A stretch of DNA of 64,000 nucleotides from Chinchilla lanigera (taxonomy: Eukaryota > Chordata > Mammalia > Rodentia > Chinchillidae), in NCBI RefSeq assembly GCF_000276665.1, contig NW_004955481.1:5080694-5144693 (forward strand), in the 5' to 3' direction. The notes beneath the pieces were generated by a model. That model was not told where the DNA came from. It worked only from the letters and a program-made list of their open reading frames with translations, and did not search any database. Made by a program: the position numbers and the translations under genes. Of the stretch, positions 24,561-37,455 are shown one piece after another; positions within the stretch are counted from its first letter, which is position 1, and each line of letters begins with the position of its first letter.

Positions 24561-24751
24561 GCAAGATCTAGCAAGATCTTAAACACCCTAATGTTTGAAC
24601 ACTATCCAGACTCGGAAATAAGAGGGAGTGCTTGTCTTTGCAGCTCACGCCTGGATAGCAACGGGCAGAACAGGTAAATACACTAAGGCTGTTTTTGGGT
24701 GGGGTCGGATCCCGGAGTCGGAACCTAGTAGGGCCTCAGTCCCGCGCGCAG

Positions 24752-24764
24752 CCGGCAGAGGGCG
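24752..24764 (+). promoter_or_regulatory. CTCF-type core motif
   Basis: The 13 bases CCGGCAGAGGGCG fit the CTCF core consensus CCRSYAGRKGGCR at every position, and the following CGCGG extends the GC context. It sits at the left shoulder of the promoter CpG island, a usual location for insulator and loop anchors. Binding is not shown by sequence alone. Confidence 0.5.
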
Positions 24765-24811
24765 CGCGGCACTCAGTGTCCGGGAGGGGGCGGTGCCGCG
24801 CTGGGTCCCGC

Positions 24812-25123
24812 NNNNNNNNNNNNNNNNNNNNNNNNNNNNNNNNNNNNNNNNNNNNNNNNNNNNNNNNNNNNNNNNNNNNNNNNNNNNNNNNNNNNNNNNN
24901 NNNNNNNNNNNNNNNNNNNNNNNNNNNNNNNNNNNNNNNNNNNNNNNNNNNNNNNNNNNNNNNNNNNNNNNNNNNNNNNNNNNNNNNNNNNNNNNNNNNN
25001 NNNNNNNNNNNNNNNNNNNNNNNNNNNNNNNNNNNNNNNNNNNNNNNNNNNNNNNNNNNNNNNNNNNNNNNNNNNNNNNNNNNNNNNNNNNNNNNNNNNN
25101 NNNNNNNNNNNNNNNNNNNNNNN
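24812..25123. other. Assembly gap (312 N)
   Basis: This is a run of 312 unknown bases in the middle of the most GC-rich sequence of the window. GC-rich promoter cores are commonly lost in assemblies, so a transcription start and first exon may be missing here. Confidence 0.99.
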
Positions 25124-25374
25124 TGGGGCCGGGCCGGGCGTGCGGCGGCGCTGACCGCCGGCGCTGCCTCAGTTTCCTCGTTTACCCCCCCTCCCCCGCC
25201 CGATCGGCCTTCGGGGCTCCGTGCTTCCCGCAGCGGTCTGAGCGAACATTCTGGCTGAATGCTTCTGCGTTAGGGAGCAGGTCTCTCGGAAGCGCGGTGT
25301 CTGAAACCCTTTAGCACTTCGGATTCGTTCTTTTGTTATTGCTTTAAAAACGGGGCTAAAAAAAAAAAAAAAAA

Positions 25375-25790
25375 GATGTAAATTATATAATGTGCAGTTC
25401 ACGCCTTTCAAGTCCATCCTTTCCGTGGCTTGTGGGATGCGCGCGGAGTTGTGCGTCTGTCACCGTCATCAATTTTAAACGTTTTCATCACCCCGAAAAG
25501 AAACACCGCCCTTAGCCGCTCCCCGCTTCGTCCTGTTCCCCCAAGCCCTTGGCAGCCGCGGCTCTCTCTCCTTTTTGTCTGTGTACGCACGTGCCTGTGC
25601 CGAGCAGCTCTTATAAACGGGATCATACGTGGGGGAGCGCCTTGTGGCTGCCGTCTTTCACGAAGCAAGCTTCACCCAGGCCGTAGCGCGTGTCAGTACT
25701 TAGGTTTTTGGTTTTTTTCTTTGTAGAATAATACTCCATTGTAGGAGTGTCGCACTTCATCCATTCATCAGGTGATGGCCCGTAAGACTC
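25375..25790 (-). mobile_element. Old L1 fragment, unusually CpG-rich
   Basis: The order of landmarks ('ataatgtgcagttcacgcct', 'gttttcatcaccccgaaaag', 'cttataaacgggatcatacg', 'tcagtacttaggtttttgg', 'agaataatactccattgtag', 'cattcatcaggtgatggcc') is that of an old L1 3' segment in reverse. The copy carries CpGs at many places. It follows directly after the promoter CpG island. Confidence 0.55.
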
Positions 25791-26470
25791 ATTTACACTG
25801 CTCGCTACCACCTCTGACCTCTGCATTTGAGGCCTGGGTAGAGAACTGCAGAGGTTTTGAAGACGGCAGTGATAGAGCGTTTAAGGGAGGAAGCGTCCTT
25901 GGTTGGGATGTGGGGCCCAGACCGCTGAAAGGGAGGCTGGCCGGGAGGTGTGCAGATAGTTCAAGCAGGGGTGGGCGCACGCTGGGATGGGGAGGTAGCG
26001 CCCATGGAAAGGAAGGGGGCAGGGCGGGGATAAGGTGGGGAGCCTTGAGGACTTGACCCGTGGGAGACTTGACCATGGGAGAAGGGCTGGAGGAGTCGAA
26101 TTGCTCCCCATTCCTAGACTGGGGAACAGTCACATGCAGGATGCGGCCTTGGGGTTGGCGGGAGCAAGGAAGCAAAGCCGTCGCTATTTTCCACTTTTCC
26201 CATCAAGAAGAGTAATTGCATATTTAAAAAATGGCTTGTGCAGGCTTAATTTAGCTTTTTATCAGCGCTCAATAGGACATAATTTCTGGTTATTTTCTGC
26301 AGTTCCATTCTTCCTTTCTCTTCTTAATGTATGACTTTTTTTTCCCAATTATTTTTAGGTGCCTTGTGTTGGGACACAGGTTAGGGGAAAGGGCGGTGGG
26401 ATCACGTGGGACTGTGCGCCTCTATCCCGGTGATAGCGTTTGGCTGCCAGAGATTTCCCTCTGTGGCTCT
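25791..26470. other. GC-moderate unique sequence downstream of CpG island
   Basis: No repeat or exon could be recognised. Open frames on both strands (25772-26056, 25789-26175) reflect GC-rich composition. Confidence 0.45.
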
Positions 26471-26475
26471 TTTTC

Positions 26476-26600
26476 CTTCTCCTCTTCCTCTTCCTCCTCT
26501 TTCTCTTCCTTCTCCTCCTTCTCTTCCTTCTCCTCCTTCCTTGTTCTCTTCCTCCTCCTTCCCCTCCCCCTCTTCCCTCTTTCCTCCTCCTCCCCCTCTT
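26476..26600 (+). repeat. Polypyrimidine (TCC/TTCC) tract
   Basis: About 125 bases of TCCTCT/CTTCC units. Frames through it encode Ser/Phe/Leu or Arg/Lys-rich artefacts. Confidence 0.9.
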
Positions 26601-27004
26601 TGGCCTTTTCTGCAATTTTGTCATGTACGCCTTGGGATTTTCTGAGTTTTTTGTTTGTTTTAGCATTTCTTTAATTGCCCGTTTTTCTTTACCTGTGTGG
26701 TGGACATCAGTCTGCCTTTTCCCTATCTATATGCAGGGGGACATTGGGTGATATCCTTGTGTGTCTGAAAAGCATGGAATAAGATTTGTGTTGAAGGTTG
26801 AGAGGTGTTGGATAAAGTCCGGGTGACTGCTTTTAAGAGTGTATCAGCCTGAACTTGCACCAGCCGTGGGAGAGTTCTTTGTAGAGTGCTTAGCCCTAAC
26901 CTACTTGCTCAGCACTTTTATGGATGGTTCAGATACAGACATAGAAAGGAGTATTGATATAGGGAAGATGATATAACCCCAACCTGCCAGATGTCGGATA
27001 TGCT

Positions 27005-27445
27005 GAGTTTATGTTCCCCAAAATCGAACAATGAATTTTAAGGAACAACGGAGGTTAAGAGTAAGCGCGATGGCTCCTGAGAGACAGGGTGGGTCCCGAG
27101 TGGGTTGCCAATGAGCCCACTTGTCAAAGGAAGTTTTATAGACCAAAATCAGGAAGTGGATACAAGATAGGTCAAAACTGTGATCAACCAATAGGATGAC
27201 AAGCATAGCCGCCTAGGTAATAGTGATCCAATGGGGAAGCAGGTCCTGTAGCAAGTGTACAAGGGAAGAACAAAGATCTTTTTAGGAAGGGATGAAACCG
27301 AAGTCCTGGTCAACCACTTGGCTGACTGGTGTTTATGTAGATTTTATGGGATCGGGTGATACCAATTATCTTATCCCCTGGGGAGGTAGGTAGGTAGGCC
27401 TGGTCATTCCGTCTTTATCTTGAGGTCTGGCCACCAACAGTAGCG
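27005..27445 (-). mobile_element. Solitary LTR with readable promoter-like boxes
   Basis: Read on the minus strand, there are CCAAT-type boxes near 27186 and 27229, then a TATA-type CTATAAAA at about 27131-27142. A GGGACCCACCCTGTCTCTCA segment that looks like an R region follows. This arrangement is typical of gammaretroviral-type LTRs. The boundaries are approximate. Confidence 0.55.
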
Positions 27446-27559
27446 CCTCCAGCCACAGGTGTAATGTGTTTTCATCTTCTGCACTGGCTCCCTGAGGGCC
27501 TAGCCCTGTCTGACTGCCTATAATATTCCTACCTAACTTAGCTGTCTATAATAGTATCA

Positions 27560-27780
27560 TGAAGCAAGTAAGAGCTTAGAGTTTAATTCCTCACCTTACC
27601 ATGAACTATGTGGCCTCGGGCAAGTTACTTAACTTCTCAGAGCCTCAGATTCCTCATCTGTAAAATGAGGCTAATGATGTCTAAGCTCTGATAATGTGAG
27701 GCTTAGATGAGATAACACGAAAAGCTTTCGTACTTGTCACGTACTAATAATCGCTCCCTGAAAGGTAGGTACTACGACAT
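27560..27780 (+). mobile_element. MIR SINE
   Basis: The core 'atgtggcctcgggcaagtta' 'cttaacttctcagagcctca' 'gattcctcatctgtaaaatg' is a well-preserved MIR. Confidence 0.85.
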
Positions 27781-28669
27781 TCCTTCAGCTTTGCAGAAGG
27801 GAGAGCCAGGTCTATCAGATGTGCACCTCTGCTCAGAGTGGTGTTGCATGGACACGTGATGCATAGCAGCAGTTACGGTTACTCTCTTTCTCTGTTCTTG
27901 AACGGGGCGTGTGATTGTTTCTGTCTTTCTCTTATATAGACCTTAGTTGAATAATGGAGTCAGGCACCATCAGTGATGGATTTTGACTCTAGGCTGAACG
28001 AATAAAGTACAAGGTGGGGAAACAGACCTACAGTTCATGGAAAAAAGATGCCTTTGAAATGGATGCCCAGGCCACGTGAGGGCCCCCCACAGAGAATGCA
28101 GTCTGAGCCGCATTCCTTGAATTCCCAGGTCAAAGGAGGCCACTGTGCCACTGCGCGTGGAACTGCCTAGAACACAGCCCAGCTGTTGTTTTCCCCTGGC
28201 CAGCGCAGCCCTGTGTTTAAGAGTGATGTCGCTAATGGAAATGCATCCAGAGGAGGGCAGGTGGGATGGGATGTTTTGGGAGAAGCTGTCACCTTCTGGA
28301 TGGCTGTGTTGAAATTGGGGCTATGCTAGTCGGCTTTGGGTAATGAGAACCTGGACTTGGGGGCCAGGTGAGGGAACATTTTAGCTGCAAAGGGCAGAGC
28401 TTAGACCGATGAATAGAATTTTACAGCAGCAGATTTTAGTGCAGAACCAGAGGGACTTCCCAACAGCTTGAGCAAAAGGAAATGGGAGTGCCTGTGAGTT
28501 CCCTGCTGCTAGGGGAGTATGTTGAGGGAGTATGCTAAGGGATGACTTCCTGCTAGGGAGGTTTCTATACTTTTTATAAAAATTTCAAAAGATAGTACAC
28601 AGAAGTTAAAGTAACAGCACAAGGTCCACTTCTCACAACTAAACAGCCCTAACATTTTGCCATTTTTCT
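27781..28669. other. Unique sequence, no gene recognised
   Basis: Probable LYRM9 intron 1 sequence if the CpG island is the gene's promoter. There is no recognisable exon or repeat. Confidence 0.45.
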
Positions 28670-28815
28670 TTATCTTTCTTATTCTTTCCCCTCCCTCTTT
28701 CTCCCCTTCCTTCCTTCCTTTCTTTCTTCGTTTCTTCGTTCCTTCGTTCCTTCCTTCCTTCCTTCCTTCCTTCCTGCCTTCCCTCCCTCTCTCTCTCCCT
28801 CCCTCCCTTCTTCCC
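28670..28815 (+). repeat. Polypyrimidine (TTCC/TTCG) tract
   Basis: (CCTT)n with a short TTCG-containing variant near 28726-28750, then CCCTCT units. Confidence 0.9.
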
Positions 28816-28890
28816 TCACTGCGTTTACTGGACTATTTGAAAATAAATTGCAGACTTGATGTCGCATCTCCTTTAAATACTTCCACTTGC

Positions 28891-29035
28891 CGGACGTAGT
28901 GGTGCACACCTGTAATCTCAGCATTCAGAAGGCTGAGGCAGGAGGATCACCATGAGGCCACCCTGGGCTACATAGTGAGTTCAAGCCCAGCCTGAACTAC
29001 CTAGTGAGACCCTGTCTCAAAACAAAATAAAAACA
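28891..29035 (+). mobile_element. B1-type SINE
   Basis: It contains 'cggacgtagtggtgcacacc' 'tgtaatctcagca', 'gctgaggcaggaggatcacc' and 'gagaccctgtctcaaaacaa'. The perfect 12-base target duplication ACTTCCACTTGC is at 28879-28890 and 29036-29047. Confidence 0.93.
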
Positions 29036-29454
29036 ACTTCCACTTGCATGTCTAAGAATTAGGACATTTTCCACAGAACCGCAACATCATTAGTCTTCCC
29101 AAGAAAACTAATGATGAACAGTCATTCACAGTATCATTTAATGTGCAGTCGGGAAGTTGATAAAGCACAGTGACACCCTGTGAGCATGGCTGGCAGGGGC
29201 TGGTGGCTCCCCTTGTAGGAATCTATGAGAGCCTACGTAGGAAGCCTGGGCAAGGGTACTGTCGGGTAATGAGGGCTGTTCTGGGGTCACCTTAGGCTTC
29301 CCTCTGACATGGTGTGAAGTGCTGGGCCAGTGAGGGCCGCTAGGAGGAGGCGCCAGCCCCAGTGCTGAGTGTGGCTGAATGAGATGATCTGCCGGAAGCA
29401 GAGAGGGGTGTCCTAGGGAGATGTGGGAGAATTCCTTCAACAGATAGATGCTGG

Positions 29455-29835
29455 CTTTCTACCGGGAAGCATAATTTTATGTGTCAAGTTGACTGGGCTG
29501 TGTGGTACCCAAGTGTTTGGTCGGCCATTCAGGTTGTTTCTGTGAAGGTGGTTTTTGGATTTAAATTGGTAGATCGAGTCAAGTAGATTGCACTCCTTAA
29601 TGTGGGAGGGCTTCCTTCAGTCCACTAGCTAGAAAGATGGAGAGGGAGAGAGAATTCTCTTGCCTTTGAACTGGGACCCAGTGGCTTCCAGGCTTTGTAT
29701 TAGAACCCAGACATTGGCCCAGCAGATTTTGGTCTTGCCAGCCTCCCTGATTACGTGAGCCAGTTCCTTATAATAAATCATACACCCCACGCACAGACAC
29801 ACACATCACATTCTTTGGTTCTGTTTCTCAGAGAA
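29455..29835 (+). mobile_element. Ancient LTR-like repeat (MLT2/ERVL-type)
   Basis: The sequence 'ttttatgtgtcaagttgactgggct' leads through 'attgcactccttaatgtggg' to 'gtgagccagttccttataat'-'aaatc' and 'ttctgtttctcagagaacctta'. This is a very common ancient mammalian repeat with an AATAAA near its end. Family assignment is from memory. Confidence 0.5.
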
Positions 29836-29839
29836 CCTT

Positions 29840-32090
29840 AACGTACCTGCTTCCTGCACAAGCACTCCGTCACAGTGCCGAGGCCGTGCAGGAACACAAC
29901 GTCATGCATGTGCCCCTTAAGGCTCAGGTTGCCTAGGGTTGGCTTGAGTTTGAGAGGTTTTGAGGGGTTGGCAAGGGCCAGGTCAAAAGGGCCCTAGAGG
30001 CCATGGGAGAGTCTGGATTTTATTCTATAGAACAGTGCTTTCTAAACTTCAGTGCCACTGTCATGATTTCTGCCTCATCCACATTTCAACTGCTTGGTAC
30101 ATTCTAAAAAATTCTGTGCTCCTTTTAAAAAGTTGCTTTAAGTCATAATACCTCTGAAGTGTTAGGATATTTTCTTATAACATGGAAATAAATATAAAGT
30201 CTTTACAATAGAAAGATGTTGATCCATAAACTGCTTAAAGTAATTTCAGGAATTCGTCCCGCATTTTGGGAAAAGTTGCCATGAATGCTAGGGAGTAGGG
30301 TGGGTGTTTGGGGTTTTAGGAAAGGACAAGATATTCTGAGATGTAAGTTTCAAAGTCACTCTGCCTGTCAGGTGGAGAACAGACCGGAAGGAAACGGCCT
30401 GGAAGGCAGGGCAACCCACTGAGGGACTGTTGGAATTGAGATAGGGTAAGAGTTTGTATCGAGGTCGGGGGCAAATTTGAGCAGACCTAGAGGTCGAATT
30501 TTACAGGACTTAGAAACCAGTAGCTTGGGCCTTGAGGGAGAAGGAGGACTTGAGTTGAGGCTGATGATTTTAGCTTGGTTGCCTGGGAGACAGAGGTGTC
30601 ATCACGGAGGCAGCGAGCTGAGTAGGAGGCTAATGTCAAGTGCACACAGCAGGGTAAGGAATGCAAGCATTTCCAGGGCCACACAGGGCTTGACTGTAGC
30701 TTTAGCAATGATACTGTGAAGTTCATTGGCCCTTAAATAATAGCAAACCCACACTTTAAATTAAATTAAATTAAAACATTTTTAGTTGAGCTCTTTTAAG
30801 TGGACCCACACATGTATTCTCTACTAGTTATTACTGGGCATGACTAAGTATTATAATTGAGCTGAAAATAAGCTACCGCCCATACTCGCTGGGTTGGTTA
30901 CTAAGTATTGCTTGGGTTTTTAAGTAATGAAACAAAGTTGTGCTCTTTCCAAATGTTAATTTTGAAGGCTGCAGATGGTAACCATCTGTTATCTGACTAG
31001 CATTTTACAATATTTGATTAGCACTTTATATAGTTTGGGGAAGCCTGCCAGGGGAGACCGTCCATCACGTTGGGGACTTTGTGGGGTGCACAAAGGTCTT
31101 GGCCAGCACCGTATGGGGCTCCCCTCTGCTGGGCTAACGCATGGCAAGTCAGACTGGTGAGTTGATGGGCTCGTGGCGGCAGGAACTTGCAGTACCTTAC
31201 CATGTTTAGATACTTCCTGACAGCTGGAACGATCCGCGCACAGGAAAGCAGAATTGAGGATGCCGGATCTGTCTATCATTAGGACTTTGCTAAAACAACA
31301 AACCCAACCTGCTTTAGCTAAGCAGGGTTACATGGCACAGATCACTGAGAGGTCTAAGGCTGGGGCTTCCTTCAGGTGGATGTTTTCGGCACAAATGAGG
31401 TCTTGGGATTTGGTTTCTTTCGGATCTCAGCTTTGCCCCCTGCTGTGACTCTGGTTCCAGAGGAGGCAAGTTGGCTTCTCTGACGAAGTATGTCCTCTCA
31501 GCATAAAGTGTAGTGGGAAAGAGCGGGAGTTTATTCTAGTTCTTCCTGCCTGGGTGTTGAAATTCACTCTGATTGGACCAGCTTGTGGCATGTGCACACC
31601 TGTGAGCCAATCCCTGGGCTCACGTGACTGCAGGGCTCTGATTGGTCAGGCAAGCTGAGACATGGGGAGGGGTGCAGCCTGAGTTGTGCAGAGTGGCTGT
31701 TAACACAGTGAGACAATGGGTGGGAAAGGGACCACCTGTGTGCGCCACTGTCGGAGCCAAAGCCTGGAGACCTGGAGGAATTGGCTAGCTTAGCTGTGAA
31801 GACCCATTTATTGTTGCAGGGAAGACAATACGCTAGAAATGGAACGAAGGAGCCTCAGAACCCAGCCTCTTAATAAGTTTCCTTCCTTAGTGTAAGAACA
31901 TCTGATAGATTTGGTATCTGGTTCTCTCCTGGGGGTGGGGGGTTGAGTGAGGATTGCCTTTCTCTCTTTTTATATTGCATTAAAACTCTGCTAGTCATTT
32001 AATTTGTCTTTTAGCTCCATCTGCAAGGTAGGGGGCCTTTCTCTCATAGAGGGGAAATTTACATAGAGGATATAGTGGATTTATGCTCTT
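29840..32090. other. Unique and old-repeat sequence, no gene recognised
   Basis: An L2-like piece lies near 29940-30060 and a (TAAAT)n microrepeat at 30752-30775. CCAAT-bearing sequence at 31500-31860 may be a decayed LTR. No exon could be recognised; it would be LYRM9 intron 1. Confidence 0.45.
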
Positions 32091-32120
32091 CTTTTTTATT
32101 TTATTTATTTACTCATTTAT

Positions 32121-32267
32121 TTTTGAGACAGGGTCTCACCATGTAGTTCAGGCTGGCCTTGAACTCACTATATAGTCAGTCCAGGCTGGCCTCAAACTCT
32201 TGCACGTCTCCTCCTACCTCAGCCTCCCAAGTGTTGGGGCTGCAGGCATGTGCCACCACGCCCGGCC
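32121..32267 (-). mobile_element. B1-type SINE
   Basis: Reverse B1: 'ttttgagacagggtctcacc' ... 'gcaggcatgtgccaccacgc' 'ccggc', after an ATTT-rich tail. Confidence 0.9.
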
Positions 32268-32431
32268 TCATGCTGTTCACTTTAACTGGAGTGTGTGAAG
32301 ACTGCTGTGGGCCGGGGCCTGGGCTCTTGGCCTTGGGGGACCCAGCAGCATGGTAGCAGCCCAGTCTCTGGCAGTGGCAAGTGTGTTGCCCATGAAGAGG
32401 GTGCTTCAGTCCTGTGGAGGACAGTGATTCC

Positions 32432-32455
32432 TCCCCCCCCCCCCCCGCCCCGGGG
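32432..32455 (+). repeat. Poly-C run
   Basis: An uninterrupted run of about 15 C followed by GCCCCGGGG. Such runs are prone to length error. Confidence 0.9.
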
Positions 32456-33078
32456 AGGGACAGTCAGGAAGGGATTCTTGGACCGAGCTGGACCTGGGAG
32501 GGTGAGTGAGGTTCCTCATCTGGAGGAGATGGGGCAGGAGTTCTGAGAGCTGATGTTCTTGATGGTTTGGGGGATCTGGGAGAAGTCCTGGGATCTGTGG
32601 CTGACTGAGGTATGTGACACTGGTTCCCAAGCTCAGTGTCAGTGTGGCATGATGGGCAGGAGCAGGAGCACCAGGCTGGGTGCTCTTGCAGAGGTTCTGG
32701 CAGGAGCCTTTGGGGTGGTGCTGGGGGTACGTAATGAAAATTTAACAAGTCCTCATCCTCTAGAACCTACCACTTGAAAACATTTATACTTCATAATTTG
32801 CTCCAGAAACAAAGTTCAAGCTACACTGAGTTCTTTGGAAAGAGCATGTACACTACAGAAGTTAAAAATAAGGGCTGTAGAAGAAAGCATGTTAGATGTT
32901 TACAGTACAAAAATTAACAGATGTTTAAGGGGTAGTGTATATAACCTGAAGGAAACGTGTAGACCTGCTTTGAAATGTTGCGTGATACTCCATAAATATA
33001 TATACTTCTGTATTTTGTGTGTTAAAATAAATTGAAATTTCAGGAAAAAATGAGTTCCACAGGTACAATAGAGATAGT

Positions 33079-33148
33079 TCAGGAGCCTTGAGCTCACTTT
33101 GTAGCCTTCTGAGTGCTGGGATTACAGGCGTGTGCCACCATGCCTGGT
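33079..33148 (-). mobile_element. B1 SINE with large internal deletion
   Basis: The sequence 'gagccttgagctcactttgt' 'agcc' jumps directly to 'ttctgagtgctgggattaca' 'ggcgtgtgccacc', so the centre of the B1 is missing. It lies 0.3 kb before the first LYRM9 coding exon. Confidence 0.75.
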
Positions 33149-33437
33149 ATATTCTTCCATTTATATAAAACTCTAGAAAATGCAGATGGACTGGTAGCGG
33201 CAGAAAGCAGGTTGGTGTTGCTTGGGGAAGGAGGGAGGGCAGAAGGAAGGGTTTGCAAAGGGGCGGGAGATGGCTTGGGAGCGATGCTGTGTCCACTCCT
33301 GATTGTGGTGATGGCTTCTCCAGAGCACACAGTCCTGACCCGGGGTGTAGACCCCGTGGGGTGGTCACGAGGAGGCAGGAGGGCTGGGAACTGGAGGCCA
33401 GCACAGCGTAGGACTTGGCTCAATGCCCAGGATGTGA

Positions 33438-36266
<2,829 letters not shown>

Positions 36267-37455
36267 GAACCCAGAGCCCAGAGGAAGAGTCGCGTTAGAG
36301 ACATCTGGGGCTTCTTTTTTTCTTCTGGAACTAAGCAGCAGCGCCAGAAGAAGTTTTGGAATATTCTTTGGCCTCGCTGGCCGAGAGAGCAAGAAAACGG
36401 AGGCAGGAGAAGCCGACCTTTGTTCCGCCAGCTCTTCTCGCCGCAGCCATGTTCCTAGCATCCTTTCTGTTCGCTCTGCCGGCCACTGCTGATGGACAAG
36501 TTGGGGACAATATGGTGTACTTTTGTTGTTTCTCTCTGTTTTTCGTTTTTGTGTTTTTGTTTTTCTACATTGCTCTGAAGCTGATCCACTTATTCTGGAG
36601 GTCTCTTTACCAGTCTTTGAGCCCCAGAGAAGATGTCCTCCCCATAGGCGGTTACCCGTACGGAGGGAAGAGAGTGGGCTTTAAGGCTAGGCACCTCTGG
36701 CTTTGAGTCCCAGCTTTATGACTTCCCTAGGGCATTGCCTTTGAGCTCAGTGTCCTCCTTGGCGAGGATGAAGTGAAGTGAAGTTGGAGTGCCTCACCCA
36801 GGATGGGGCACACACCGGTCAGCACCCCTCCGAGGAAGCCGTCCTGGTGATCAGCTCCTGCTCCCACAGTGCTCTGGGCATCTCTGCCGTAGTTGTGGTG
36901 TCAGCCTCTGTGATTTGTTTGTGAGCTCGTCCTGTCCCGGCTTGGAACCCCAGGTCCCTCCCAGCTGTGCCATGCCCAGCAGTCTCACGGAGCTGCTCCT
37001 CCTGAGCCCTGTCCCTCTGCGCTCAGGAAGTAGAAGCCCTGGTCCCTGTCTCCAAGGAGTTGCCAGTATCTTTGAGGCAGTGAAGTGCACATTACCTGAA
37101 ACTAGGAAGAATATCCAAGCAGCTGTGACAGATGCCGGCGCGTCCAGGCTTCTGGGAGCCTGTGATCAGCCTTCGCCGGCCCTTCCCTGCTTTGGCTGTC
37201 ACGGCAGGGTGGACGGCAGGGAGGGAGGGGATGGGTCCAGGGCGGGTGGCGAGAGCTGGCAGAGCAGCCAGAAGATGCAGAGAAGCCACACAGAGGCCTG
37301 AGTATTCCCCGGGGGCGCTCAGCCAGAGGCGCGAGCTGGCGTGTGTTGGTGTCCGTGCAATTCTGTAACTCACGCTGTCATCCGTATGTGCCGATTACCG
37401 CGCAGTGCTGATTAACAAATAGTGAAGTAAATGTATTGATTTGTGAAACTTCCTG
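36267..37455 (+). other. LYRM9: LYRM9 3' UTR, probable extent
   Basis: Repeat-free sequence follows the stop codon. The first plausible cleavage signal I see is a variant AGTAAA at 37426-37431, in an AT-rich stretch followed by T/GT-rich sequence. No AATAAA occurs between the stop and that point. The end is therefore an estimate, and the UTR could be shorter or longer. Confidence 0.4.
36449..36706 (+). CDS. Possible 85-codon small membrane-protein frame inside LYRM9 3' UTR
   Basis: An ATG in a good Kozak setting (GCAGCCATGT) opens 85 codons ending in TGA. The product would start with a hydrophobic segment (MFLASFLFALPATA), have a second, very hydrophobic stretch near residues 26-48 rich in Phe/Val/Leu, and end in a polar, basic tail containing GGYPYGGKR. 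The frame stays open further upstream, to an ATG at 36356. The hydrophobic core is written in a T-rich low-complexity stretch, which gives Phe/Val/Leu codons by chance in any frame. I do not recognise it as a known protein, and it may be non-coding. Confidence 0.15.
   Translation: MFLASFLFALPATADGQVGDNMVYFCCFSLFFVFVFLFFYIALKLIHLFWRSLYQSLSPREDVLPIGGYPYGGKRVGFKARHLWL

Larger units (their letters stand above)
24690..25310. promoter_or_regulatory. CpG island, probable LYRM9 promoter, interrupted by assembly gap
   Basis: Both sides of the gap are GC-rich with many CpG sites, in contrast to the AT-rich DNA on either side. The left side holds a GGGGGCGG Sp1-type box and a CTCF-like core; the right side reads GGGGCCGGGCCGGGCGTGCGGCGGCG. 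There is no TATA box in what is visible. Its position 8 kb upstream of the first LYRM9 coding exon and on the 5' side fits a LYRM9 promoter and first exon. The exon itself may be inside the gap. Confidence 0.65.

Noticed and set aside
24628..25314. 228-codon frame across the assembly gap
   Set aside because: More than 100 of its codons are N. The open frame is an artefact of unknown bases.
26355..26666. Arg/Lys-rich nuclear-protein-like minus frame
   Set aside because: It comes from the TCC/TTCC simple repeat at 26476-26600.
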